A stretch of 64,000 nt of DNA from Adiantum capillus-veneris (lineage: Eukaryota > Streptophyta > Polypodiopsida > Polypodiales > Pteridaceae). Below are positions 11,203 to 19,800 of this stretch, piece after piece. Both the position numbers and the translations under genes were made by a program. A model generated the notes under the pieces. It saw nothing but the letters and a program-made list of their open reading frames with translations. It was not told the DNA's origin and made no database searches. The first letter of the stretch is position 1. Every line of letters begins with the position of its first letter. The stretch is from assembly GCA_014529385.2 (NCBI GenBank), contig CM043964.1, positions 104,273,587 to 104,337,586 on the forward strand, read 5' to 3'.

Positions 11203-11220
11203 TGGCGCCCCCACGGAGGA
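11203..11220 (+). other. Primer-binding site of the gag-only element
   Basis: TGGCGCCCCCACGGAGGA lies 7 bases after the LTR end. It resembles the sites of elements X (TGGTGCCCCCACTGAGGA) and W (TGGTGCCCCTACGGAGTA), suggesting they share a primer tRNA. I have not assigned the tRNA. Confidence 0.7.
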
Positions 11221-11268
11221 TCTTCTTCGAGTACCTTCTGCTTTGAGCTTCAAGCTTCGAGATTCGGG

Positions 11269-11342
11269 ATTACAGGTTGCAGGTTACAGGTTACAGGTTA
11301 CAGGGACAGGTACAGGTACAGGTGATTCACACAGGTACACGT
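11269..11342 (+). repeat. Short tandem repeats of ACAGGT(T) type
   Basis: A run of TTACAGG and GTACAGG units immediately downstream of the primer-binding site, in what should be the untranslated leader. Confidence 0.8.
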
Positions 11343-11934
11343 AACTGGAGTATAGTGATATACTAGCAGTGGTGTCACTTGCAGCTGTTGTGGGTATGCA
11401 TCATTTGGCGCCTGTTTGAGCGCATTGTCTGCTAGATTGTACGTTTCTTGTGGAAACTACCATTGTACGCCTTTGTGGAGCCATATTTTGTTATGTTTGG
11501 CAGTCCTCGCCATTTTTGAGACTTGGTCTCGAAGATAGTCATTTCTGAGACTTGACTATACGCGATTTGCATTAGCCTTCATGTGAGGGTTGATAGCGTG
11601 AGGTTTTATTGAGCTGGGGGATTCTCAAATGTGGAGATCCTTTCGGTGATATAGGTAGCTGGAGCACCCTTTTCGTGAGCTTGCCATAGGCTATGTACTA
11701 GTGAGTCCTATTTGATGCTCGGGTTCTATTGTTGACAGTTTATGCATACATATACAGTCTATATTTTGGGTTCTTACTGCTCTACTTCTGGGGAAACTCT
11801 GCCAAAATTTTTCCAAATTGTGATGGCTGGTTTTTTGGTCTTTTGAGCCATTTATGCTGTTACGCTGCTGAAATTTTGGCAAAATTAGAGGATAAGACAG
11901 GTGTGCTTGCTTGGGAGCTGCATGGTTGGCTTTA

Positions 11935-12108
11935 ATGGATGATCAAAATGTCCCTCAATTCACTCCTTTTCATTTAACTCAAAGAATCCAGATTAATGTT
12001 CATGTGCCCAGGAAGATCTTTTTCCAGCAGCATAGTCTTTATGTTCGGGCCAAGAAGATTACGAGAGATCCTGGAATGTCCTTTGCCTGTTGTAATTCCG
12101 ATGATTAA
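11935..12108 (+). CDS. Small leader ORF related to mini-ORF b of X and W
   Basis: A 57-codon frame starting ATGGATGATC. Its product shares a pattern with mini-ORF b of elements X (30816) and W (60119): TPFHLT against FPFHFTP, then RIQINV against RIRINI, then RKIFFQQ against RKIHFQQ. It ends in a stop earlier than the 72-residue relatives. It lies between primer site and gag, the same place as in X and W. No known domain is visible. Conservation in three elements suggests it was once translated or is a conserved part of the leader. Function unknown. Confidence 0.55.
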   Translation: MDDQNVPQFTPFHLTQRIQINVHVPRKIFFQQHSLYVRAKKITRDPGMSFACCNSDD

Positions 12109-12271
12109 CTATCCGATGATTAACTATGAAAACTGATTTGATGTGCATGTGTTTGTCCTTATCTAATGCTTGAGCTCCATTGAAGTTTTTGGGAACTGAG
12201 TCAGTCAAAAAGGTTTGGGTTCTTGTACGTGTGTTTGAAGGGGTTCTCAAAGCATAGTAGCTTGGGTAGCC

Positions 12272-12732
12272 ATGGATTTCTCTTATCCGGAATTTCATGG
12301 AAGAAGTGGTGAAGATGCGGAAGACTTTCTGGAGCAAGTCAAGGTGGCATGCATAAGCAACAATATGTGTGATGAGGACAAGATTTTGAGGCTATTTGGA
12401 TTGCTCTTGAAAGATGAGGCCCGTGTTTGGTTCAGGGATTTGGAAGCTAAAGAAGCAGTGGCTTCTTTAGCTTGGTTCAGGGATTTGGAACCATAAGATG
12501 AGGCCCGTGTTTGGTTCAGGGATTTGGAACCATAAGAAGAAGCAGTGGCTTCTTCTTATGGTTTGAGTCTTGACAAGTTTATAGAAGCTTTTTTAGAGCA
12601 TTTCCAAGTTTTTGAAGATACAAATGCAGTATGGAATGAGCTCAATGCTCTTAAGCAAGGTTCTTGTCAAGGTGTTGATGCCTATATACAAGTTTTTACA
12701 GATTTATGGACTCGTTGGTGTGTTGCTCTTAA
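12272..12732 (+). pseudogene. Gag, N-terminal part (split by TTAA element)
   Basis: Gag forms the retroelement's capsid-like particle. The start FSYPEFHGRSGEDAEDFL aligns with GYPLFFGEPGEDVELFL of the W gag (60423), and ARVWFRDL aligns with SAWFDSL. The remaining helices continue to FTDLWTRWCVAL at the insertion point. A stop at 12494 comes from a local duplication with two fold-backs (12414-12563), and the frame reopens in phase at 12545. The gene continues in phase at 14067 after the TTAA element is removed. Confidence 0.85.
12414..12563 (+). repeat. Duplicated segment with two perfect AGTG-loop hairpins
   Basis: GCTAAAGAAGC-AGTG-GCTTCTTTAGC occupies 12446-12471 and CCATAAGAAGAAGC, AGTG and its exact inverse occupy 12530-12561. 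Between them the block GTTTGGTTCAGGGATTTGGA is repeated. The pattern of inverted plus direct copies suggests template switching during replication or reverse transcription. Confidence 0.9.
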
Positions 12733-14062
12733 CACTAGAATGGTAACCTAACAGGACATAAAAGTGTCCTTTCAGAGTTTTGGGAAAAATTTCCAAAACC
12801 ATAGTAGATCCACTCATTTTGAAAAATCCTTTTTTGAGCTTATAGTTCAATAACTACTACATATGGAAAAAATGAGAAACTTGTAATTTTTCTCATCCCT
12901 TGGTCACTACAAGCCTCCAAAGTTGAAGGACCAGTGCATTTTGCCCAAAACAACAATTTCTTACCGTTGATTGCATATAAATAAGAGTGGAGATTTTTGT
13001 AGGACATTATATAAAATGCCCGGTTAACTTCAATGGGTTGGTGACCAAAACATATGGTTTCTTTTACCTCACTAAATTTTTTTTGGGAAAAAAAAAGGTA
13101 CAAAAAAGTTGCATTTTTGCCATTCTGCGGACCTAATCAAAGTTTCTATAGTCACGCTCAATACAGATACTATATACATGTTTTCTTAGTTCCCTTTGGG
13201 CCTCTGAATTCAAAAAGAGCCATGGAGCATGTCAAAAGGATAATGGATTTCTTACAATTGGAACCTTGGGGGCAATGATAAAGTGCTAAATACAGCAAAC
13301 ATGAAAAAACTGGGTTTAGCATTATGACCTCTAGAAACCCATAGAACCTACCCAATATCTAGCCAAGTTTGTAGTCTATCATTAGACATGGTTACTACCT
13401 AAAAAATACACACAATTGGCCTAAGAAACTAGCAATATTGAGAAAGTTATATTTGCTACTCTAAAATGTATCGTATTCTTCAGCAATCAAAAAAATCAAC
13501 CATCATCATATACTATGCTATATATCATATTAGGTCCCCCAAAACTCAAGGAAGATTATGTTATACATTAAACTTACACAATCAAAATTGAATTTGGATA
13601 TCAAGAAAGACACCAAAAAAATCATAAAAGTGCTAATTTTGGCCAAAAAACAGGATTATGCATTTTTTGTAAATTGGTCATAACTTTCAATTTTAACACT
13701 TAGCTCTCCCTACAAGCATCAAAACATGTTGAGAACTATGAAGGCCTAACCTCTAGCCATCTAAACCTCACAAACATGAAGTTTAGAGTGGTATAGTTGC
13801 CAAAAATTGAAAAAAAAGCCAAAAACAGGACCCGTTTTTTCACACAATTTAGGTTCAAAAATGTTGTGCAAGAGTAAGGTTAATGGTGAGATCTATACTC
13901 AAGAAAAAATGCTAAGTTTTTTTCAGCTCATAAGGCAAGTTTGTGGATATATAGCACCTAGAAATTCATTTTAATACTCTTCAAATAATTCAAGCAAAAT
14001 GGTCACTTAACAGGACACAAAAGTGTCCAAGGACATAAAAGTGTCATGTTACCATTCTAGTG
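12733..14062 (-). mobile_element. TTAA-targeting inverted-repeat element, copy A (piggyBac-like ends)
   Basis: 1330 bp between TTAA (12729-12732) and TTAA (14063-14066), with terminal inverted repeats CACTAGAATGGTAAC. Just inside are hairpins: one AGGACA...TGTCCT unit on this side (12753-12770) and two on the other (GGACACAAAAGTGTCC at 14013-14028 and a variant at 14031-14046). Excision with one TTAA restores the gag frame exactly. A second copy in opposite orientation lies at 26427-27771. No transposase is visible, so it is non-autonomous. TTAA targets and subterminal palindromes point to a piggyBac-like family. Strand is given relative to copy B. Confidence 0.85.
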
Positions 14063-14066
14063 TTAA

Positions 14067-15195
14067 GGATGAGATCCCCCCTTGTTCATTGAAGAAAAGT
14101 TCTTTTGTTGATGGTTTGTCACCTTGGTTGCGGTTTGAGGTTCAGTTGAGGACGCTCGAGTCTTTTGAAGATGCGGTATGCATTGCAAAGCACAAGGAAT
14201 GGAAGTTTAAGCGTCTTGAGGAACATGGTATTAGTATAGGTATGCATGTGAAAAATGGATTTGGCATGGAAGATGAAGTTAAGCCTAAGCAGGTGAAAAG
14301 TAGCCTATCCTATGATGTTTCTCGTTTCTTCCCAAGGTCTATTGTGAAGCGTAAAGAGGTCTTGCAGGTTGACAAGTTTATGGAAGAGCCTAAAGAGGTG
14401 AGTAATGCTTTGCATACAGGATTGAAAAGTCTTGAAGAGGATGCATTGGCTACTTGTGTACCTTGTGATTTTGGGTGTGAGTGTGAGGTTGAGGTTATTG
14501 ATGATGAGCACGTATCTTTGGATACTAGTTCCTTGGAAATTAGGGAAGAGGGCAAGCTTGAGAGCCATTTTGTGGATTTGTTAGATGTGGAGCCTGTTTT
14601 GAAGCCATATTTTGATGCATGTGGAGTGATTGAACCGATTTGTGAGCATGATTGTGGTTTAGAGCAGGGATCTGTATTCTTGGAGACTGATGAACCCATG
14701 CTAGAAGCTATGGATAGTGGTGCTAGCCATGATTATGATGTGGATAAAGTGATGTGTGATGATGAGTATGCTTATGATGATGAGAAGGGGTTTGGCATAT
14801 ATGAGTCCAATCTCAGCTATGTGGATGCCTATGCTAGGGATAAGTGTGCTGCGGGGATACTTTTGTGCTTTGGATATCAACAACTTTACCTTCACACAAT
14901 GCTTTTAGCTACTTGGGTGCATGATTTGTAGGTTGTTGCTACGGCTGGTGAACCCAAGATGCCAGGTGATGAGTCACTTGAGTTGTCTCTATCGGTTGGG
15001 TTGAATGTGGCATGCAATATTTATGCTTTTGGAACTCCAGACAAGGCGGATGTGTTAGTTGGATATGCCTATGGTGCATTTTGGTTGATTGTTGAAAAAT
15101 GTAGGTGTGGTGTTATGATGCTTCTTGTGAATCAGGCGATATGCCTTTGGCCTTTTGATCCAGGTGGAATGAGCATCTACTACTGCTGCTGCTGA
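14067..15195 (+). pseudogene. Gag, C-terminal part and extension of the gag-only element
   Basis: This continues in phase from 12732. The first part, with FVDGLSPWLRFEV and then LESFEDAVCIAKHKEWK, matches the end of a gag capsid domain, where a GL..L...V block is followed by a helix containing A..A...E. A long acidic segment follows, rich in Asp and Glu from residue about 90 to 270, with no CCHC zinc knuckle. An in-frame TAG lies at 14929-14931, after which the frame stays open to the TGA at 15193-15195. Protease, RT and integrase are absent. The acidic tail has no family I recognise. Confidence 0.75.
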
Positions 15196-15216
15196 GCATG
15201 AATGCTCTAGCAGGCT

Positions 15217-15226
15217 AGGGGGTGGG
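15217..15226 (+). other. Polypurine-like tract of the gag-only element
   Basis: AGGGGGTGGG lies seven bases before the 3' LTR start TGTCAGG. One T interrupts the purines. Confidence 0.55.
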
Positions 15227-15233
15227 CAAATTA

Positions 15234-16392
15234 TGTCAGGAGTTTTTTGGAGCAAGGGATTGCGCATATGTACATACACATGCATGGTGCATCGAATAAA
15301 GGATTGCCCATTTTCCAGAGCCAGGTGGTTACGTGGGGCCCACATGTGTACAGGTAGGACAACGTGTACATAGTGCATCGATTTTCATCGTTACCAGTAC
15401 CAATGTGTTTTTTCTACAATAATGAGGAGTTGGTAGTGCGTAAAAATTATTGAGGAAGCTATCCGCGGTCCGACGACATGAGGTAAGCAGGTGCGTCAGA
15501 TGGCATCTAGTGGCGTCAGGAGGGCGAACAAGGTCAATATTTGCACGCAGATGAGTATGGACACAACGTGGGTTTTTCTTGTGATACTTATGCAGAAAGT
15601 TCATCATGAGAAACACTGTTTGGGGCCACTCCACGTAGTGGCGGGATGAATTATTGAAAAGAAATGAGTGCCAGGTGTGCGCATGATGCAAAAAGGTGAC
15701 AACTATACACTGCGAGGTCAGTTTTTGGCCTGTTCAGGGTCCGTTTGAGGTCATCTAAAAGGCCAAGGGTGCCCAACTAATAAAGCAAAGTGTGGGAACT
15801 GAAAAAACAAAGAGAAGACCAGAAAAAACGTGGAGAAGAGAGGAGGAACAGCCGCAGGTGTGTTTTTGGGATTTTTAGAGCCTGTTTTGGCCGTAAACTG
15901 CTCATCCGAGGTCGGATTTGAGCTTTTTGACATTGTAGACTGGGGTTTTGGGACGTTCCGGACGGGATGGCGCTGTCCATTTTGCCAAATTACTCACTCT
16001 TTTTCTGATTTTTTTGTTGTGTAAGTTTCTCCTATGAGCGAAGCTTCTGCTCCAGTTTGTGATTGTATCTGGTATATTTTACCCATTTTGTGTGAGTTAT
16101 TTACCCATTGGTGTTGGCCCAAGCTCATTTCTATCTAAACATCAGAAGTTATCCTCTTTTGAGCTGAGTTTTTTGGGTGTGTGTGTGTGTGTGTGTGTGT
16201 GTGTCTATGTGGAGTGGGCAAGTGGGTATTCTCTCCCCCCCCCCATTCCATAGGTGTGTTCCCTGTCTCGGCCAGGTGTGTTGTGTAAGCCGAGTGGTGC
16301 CCCATAGTGTGTGTGTGTGTGTGTGTATCTTCCCAAGAGTGTGTTTGTCGGGTTGTTATAGAGGCGTTCTGTGTGTTTCCATCCCGCTCACA
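15234..16392 (+). repeat. 3' LTR of the gag-only element
   Basis: 1159 bp, ending CCGCTCACA and followed by ACGG. It contains a longer (GT)n tract (16178-16204) than its partner and a second one near 16307-16326. Confidence 0.9.
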
Positions 16393-16647
16393 ACGGTTGA
16401 GGACATTCACAGCAGTGCAATCACCGTCACACCGCAAGAGATGTCATTGGCACTAGAAGGTGCACCAAGTGGTCCTAGAATTTTTCCACCTGCCTTTCGC
16501 TTGCCGTGTGAAGTGGTGCCCTACGAAGCAAGACGTGGCATCGAGGTAGGAGGTCGCCTCAAGGAAGCCAGGCTTGAGACACCAACATCACCGCTCACAT
16601 TCCCGGTGGAAGACATACTTATTGGATGCCTGCAATACCAATAAACA
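16393..16647 (+). pseudogene. Unidentified coding fragment, right part
   Basis: This continues the frame that stops at 10056 once the LTR element is removed, and ends with TAA near 16642. It includes a Pro-rich stretch (GPRIFPPAFRLP) and a short amphipathic end. I do not recognise the protein. Its intact phase across the insertion is the only argument that it is coding. Confidence 0.4.
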
Positions 16648-16771
16648 TAGATCAATATGCTATCTCTTCTTTCAAGTATTATTCAAACCAAACATTAGTG
16701 TTATAATCAATATCACACACAAGTTTAGTAGTGAATCTTGAAGGGAATAAACCTCAATCTACTCAAATATG

Positions 16772-17086
16772 AGCAAGCAAATACAACGGTGAATCAAATA
16801 TGTGATCAGTCCATCCCAAAAGTAGAGATATCGACCCAAAGATTCACCTTCCTACCTCCTTTCATGAATCAGTCCAGTCCAAAAAAGAACTAATGACCCA
16901 TGATTGGAGCTCTAATCAAAATAGCAAGCAAATACAGCGGTGAATCAAACATGTGATCAGTCCATCCCAAAAGTAGAGATATTGACCCAAAGATTCACCT
17001 TCCTACCTCCTTTCATGAATCAGTCCAGTCCAAAAAAGAACTAATGACCCATGATTGGAGATCTAATCGGAATAGCAAGCAAATAC
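16772..17086. repeat. 151-bp tandem repeat array, left part
   Basis: Units start AGCAAGCAAATAC at 16772, 16923 and 17074, exactly 151 bp apart, and contain GTGATCAGTCCATCCCAAAA and CATGAATCAGTCCAGTCC. The third unit is cut at AATAC by the copia element and the array resumes at 22781. The sequence from 16648 to 16771 is AT-rich with no gene. Confidence 0.9.
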
Positions 17087-17912
17087 TGTTAAGTATGGAG
17101 CCTGATTTACCCTTTGTAATTTTCTGTGGTAAAAACGCACATTTGTAAGGCCCCCATTATGAGGAGAAGCCATCGTGCGTGAAGGAAAATCACTCACCGA
17201 AAACCAAAATTTTCACGGACAAGAATCAAGGGCAACTTTAAAGGCCTCGGGGGCGGAGGCCCCCGAGATTTTTTTTTCTCCGGAATATTCTTTTTCGCCG
17301 GAATATTATGGCCGGACGGCGGCCGGAAAGTGGTTGGAAAACAACCGGTCGGTTGGCCGGTGGCCAGTAGTCAATGGCCGATGGCCGGTGGTCGGAAGTC
17401 AATGGCCGGTGGCCGGTGGTCGGAAGTCAATGGCCGATGGCCGGTGGCCGAATTCAATGGTCGGTGGACGAAATCAAAAGCGGACTTGTCTTCTCAAGGG
17501 CGGCTACACATGGGCGGATTGGAGGGTCCGATTTGGACTTATTCGCACAAGGGCGGCTACACATGGCTGTCTCTCATAAGAGAGGGCAGCCCTTTTGGCC
17601 TATAAAAGGAGGCCATTTCTACACACATTTCATAGTGTGAAGTTGATGCAACAAGGTGAGTGTGAGGTGGTGAGAGTGAAGCAAGGCGGGAGCTCCATTA
17701 AGGGTATAATCCCTTTGTAAATTACTTCTTGTTTTGAAGTACTAAAGCCATTGAGTGGTTGCTTTCCCGTGGACGTAGCCCACATTGGGTGAACCGCGTA
17801 TATCGTGTGTACTCTCTCTCTCTCTACTCTATAATCTCATGTATATAAATCTGTCTCTCTCCATTAAGTAATCTACTCAATTATCTATTTAGCTACGTCT
17901 TATTTCCTAAAA
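17087..17912 (+). repeat. Copia 5' LTR with promoter
   Basis: 826 bp. It holds a GGCCGGTGGCCG-type minisatellite (about 17330-17470), where units of GTCGGAAGTCAATGGCCG repeat, and a TATA box TATAAAAG at 17601-17608. A (CT)n tract lies at 17813-17825. Confidence 0.95.
17601..17608 (+). promoter_or_regulatory. TATA box of the copia LTR
   Basis: TATAAAAG inside GGCCTATAAAAGGAGGCC, conserved in the 3' LTR (22455-22462) and in the related LTR at 54720 (near 55160). Transcription would start roughly 30 bases downstream. Confidence 0.75.
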
Positions 17913-17914
17913 AC

Positions 17915-17926
17915 TGGTATCAGAGC
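17915..17926 (+). other. Copia primer-binding site (initiator tRNA-Met)
   Basis: TGGTATCAGAGC, two bases after the LTR end. It is the standard plant site complementary to the 3' end of initiator tRNA-Met. Confidence 0.95.
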
Positions 17927-17985
17927 AAGGTTTGCTCGTAGCTAAATTATCTCAAGGAAAGGATTCCTTGAATTGAGTGGGAGTT

Positions 17986-18804
17986 ATGAAGGAGGAAGGG
18001 AAGCTCAAGATTGAGATGCTCAACGGCAAAAACTACCAACATTGGAAGATGCAGGTTGAAGACTATCTCTACCAGAAGGACCTCTATTTGCCACTAGGCG
18101 GTCTTGCGAAGAAGCCCGCAATTATGGCAGATGAAGCATGGATTGTCCTTGATCGAAAGGCACTGGGAACAATCCGGTTAAGCTTGGCGTCAACGGTGGC
18201 CTTCAATGTTTCGGAGATGAAGACCACGGAGGACTTGATGAAGTCACTTGACGACTTCTACGAGAAACCATCGACATCCAATAAGGTATTTCTTATGAAG
18301 CGCTTGTTCAATCTAAAGATGACACAGAATGGTTCAGTTGCAGAACACCTAAATGACTTTAACACAAACATAAGTCAACTTCGATCAGTGAAAATCAATT
18401 TCGATGACGAAGTGCGAGCTCTCCTTATACTATCATCTCTACCGGATAGTTGGGACAACCTTGTGATGGCTGTAAGTAATTCTATCTCTGACACAAATAC
18501 TCTTAAGTTTGATGATGTTGTGGGTGTTCTCCTAAGTGAGGAAATGCGAAGGAGAAGCACAGGAGAATCATCAAGTGCTGCACTATCAGTGGAAACAAGA
18601 GGAAGGCTTAAGGAGAGTTTCAAAAACCAAAAGGGTCGTGATCGCTCAAGGCGGAGCAAGTCACGCACAAAGTCAGTTCTTGAATGTTGGAACTGCGGCA
18701 AGAAGGGCCACGTCAAGAAGGATTGTTGGTCCAAGAAGAAGAAGGAGACAGAGTCTCAAGACAACAAGCCAACATCGGAGGCCAATGTGGCAGGTAAAGT
18801 ATAG
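17986..18804 (+). CDS. Copia Gag polyprotein
   Basis: The ATG at 17986 is the first good start; an upstream in-frame GTG is not needed. The protein is 272 residues. It begins with the copia gag pattern (LNGKNYQHWKMQVEDYL), holds the central UBN2-type gag domain (LMKRLFNLKM, then LLILSSLPDSWDNLV) and ends with a CCHC zinc knuckle CWNCGKKGHVKKDC at about residues 231-244. It would package RNA in the virus-like particle. A TAG at 18802 separates it from the protease, in the same frame. Most plant copia elements have one continuous gag-pol, so this is probably a mutation, though readthrough cannot be excluded. Confidence 0.9.
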   Translation: MKEEGKLKIEMLNGKNYQHWKMQVEDYLYQKDLYLPLGGLAKKPAIMADEAWIVLDRKALGTIRLSLASTVAFNVSEMKTTEDLMKSLDDFYEKPSTSNKVFLMKRLFNLKMTQNGSVAEHLNDFNTNISQLRSVKINFDDEVRALLILSSLPDSWDNLVMAVSNSISDTNTLKFDDVVGVLLSEEMRRRSTGESSSAALSVETRGRLKESFKNQKGRDRSRRSKSRTKSVLECWNCGKKGHVKKDCWSKKKKETESQDNKPTSEANVAGKV

Positions 18805-19800
18805 CAAGATGCTCTAATTCTCTCATTAGACAATGTGTCTAATTCCTGGATAGTAGATTTCGGGGCTTCATTCCATGCGACACCACACAAGCAACATTTC
18901 CAAGACTACACCAAAGGTAATTTTGGGTATGTATACTTGGGAGATGATGAAGCTTGTGAGATTGTCGGCAAAGGTACAGTTTCTGTCAAAACTGCTAACG
19001 GAAATGAATGGAAGCTTAAAGATGTTAGGCATGTTCCTTCTCTTCGCAAAAATTTGATCTCTACAGGACAATTGGATGATGAAGGTCACAACATTGCATT
19101 CGGAAACAAACGGTGGAAGATCTCAAAGGGATCTTTGGTGGTTGCCAAGGGTGAAAAAGTCGGTAAACTTTACTTGTGTATTGTTAGCACGCAACCTTCA
19201 GCTTGTGCAGCAACTAAAGAAGTTGAGAGTGCGGTGTGGCACTACTGACTTGGGCATATGAGTGCCAAAGGAATGCAAATCCTTCAAACAAAGAAGCTTC
19301 TACCAGGTTTGAAAGAAGTGGACTTAGAGTTCTGTGAAGATTGTGTTTATGGTAAACAAAAGAGGGTAAAATTTCAAAAATCAGGAAATGAAAGAAAAAA
19401 TAAAAAAATTGAGTTGGTTCATTCTGATGTTTGGGGTCCTGCAAGTACACCATCACTTGGTGGCTCATTGTACTATGTAACATTCATAGACGATGCGACT
19501 AGAAAAACATGGGTTTATGTCATGAAGAATAAATCCGATGTACTTTCCATATTTCAAAGGTGGAAAGCCTTTGTGGAGAATGAAACAGGTACCAAGGTTA
19601 AATGCCTCAGATCCGACAATGGAGTCGAATATTGCAGCCAAGCTTTTGAAAGCTTTTGTGCTAGCAATGGCATTGGGAGGCAAAGGACAACCCCAAGGAC
19701 ACCTCAACAAAAAGGGATTTCGGAAAGGATGAACAGGACAATCATGGAACGAGCACGAAGCATGCGGCTACATGCAGGCCTACCGCTTGAGCTTTGGGCG
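18805..19800 (+). pseudogene. Copia protease and integrase
   Basis: The protease begins near 18835: the usual DSGAS active site is read as DFGASFHAT, a Ser-to-Phe change. A TGA at 19246, where the GAG-pre-integrase block WH..LGHMS should be, replaces an Arg codon (CGA-type). From 19258 the integrase shows its Cys pair (FCEDCVYGK), then DDE core residues in HSDVWGP, RSDNGVEY and QQKGISERMNRT. Near 19785-19810 a 13-bp direct duplication (GAGCTTTGGGCGG twice) shifts the frame. The enzyme would insert cDNA in the nucleus, but this copy cannot encode it. Confidence 0.92.

Larger units (their letters stand above)
10057..16392 (+). mobile_element. Gag-only LTR retrotransposon (non-autonomous), 6.3 kb
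   Basis: Two similar LTRs (10057-11196 and 15234-16392) start TGTCAGGAG and end CTCACA. They are flanked by ACGG on both sides (10053-10056 and 16393-16396), a 4-base match of the expected 5-base target duplication. The interior has a primer-binding site, a small ORF related to those of elements X and W, a gag gene and a polypurine-like tract, but no protease, RT or integrase. It must have been mobilised in trans. A TTAA element sits inside its gag. Confidence 0.9.

Noticed and set aside
10883-11344. 153-codon plus-strand frame across the 5' LTR and leader of the gag-only element
   Set aside because: Crosses the LTR end and primer site, contains (GT)n and ACAGGT repeats, and has no counterpart in the 3' LTR beyond chance.
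14305-14699. Minus-strand frames of 87-129 codons opposite gag
   Set aside because: Shadows of the plus-strand gag extension; Ser-rich by complementarity to acidic codons.
17175-17640. Overlapping frames in the copia LTR (also 22028-22494 and 54804-55193)
   Set aside because: Translations of the GGCCGGTGG-type minisatellite in three phases, within U3; not genes.
18375-18734. 119-codon minus-strand frame opposite copia gag
   Set aside because: Shadow frame of the plus-strand gag; no independent evidence.
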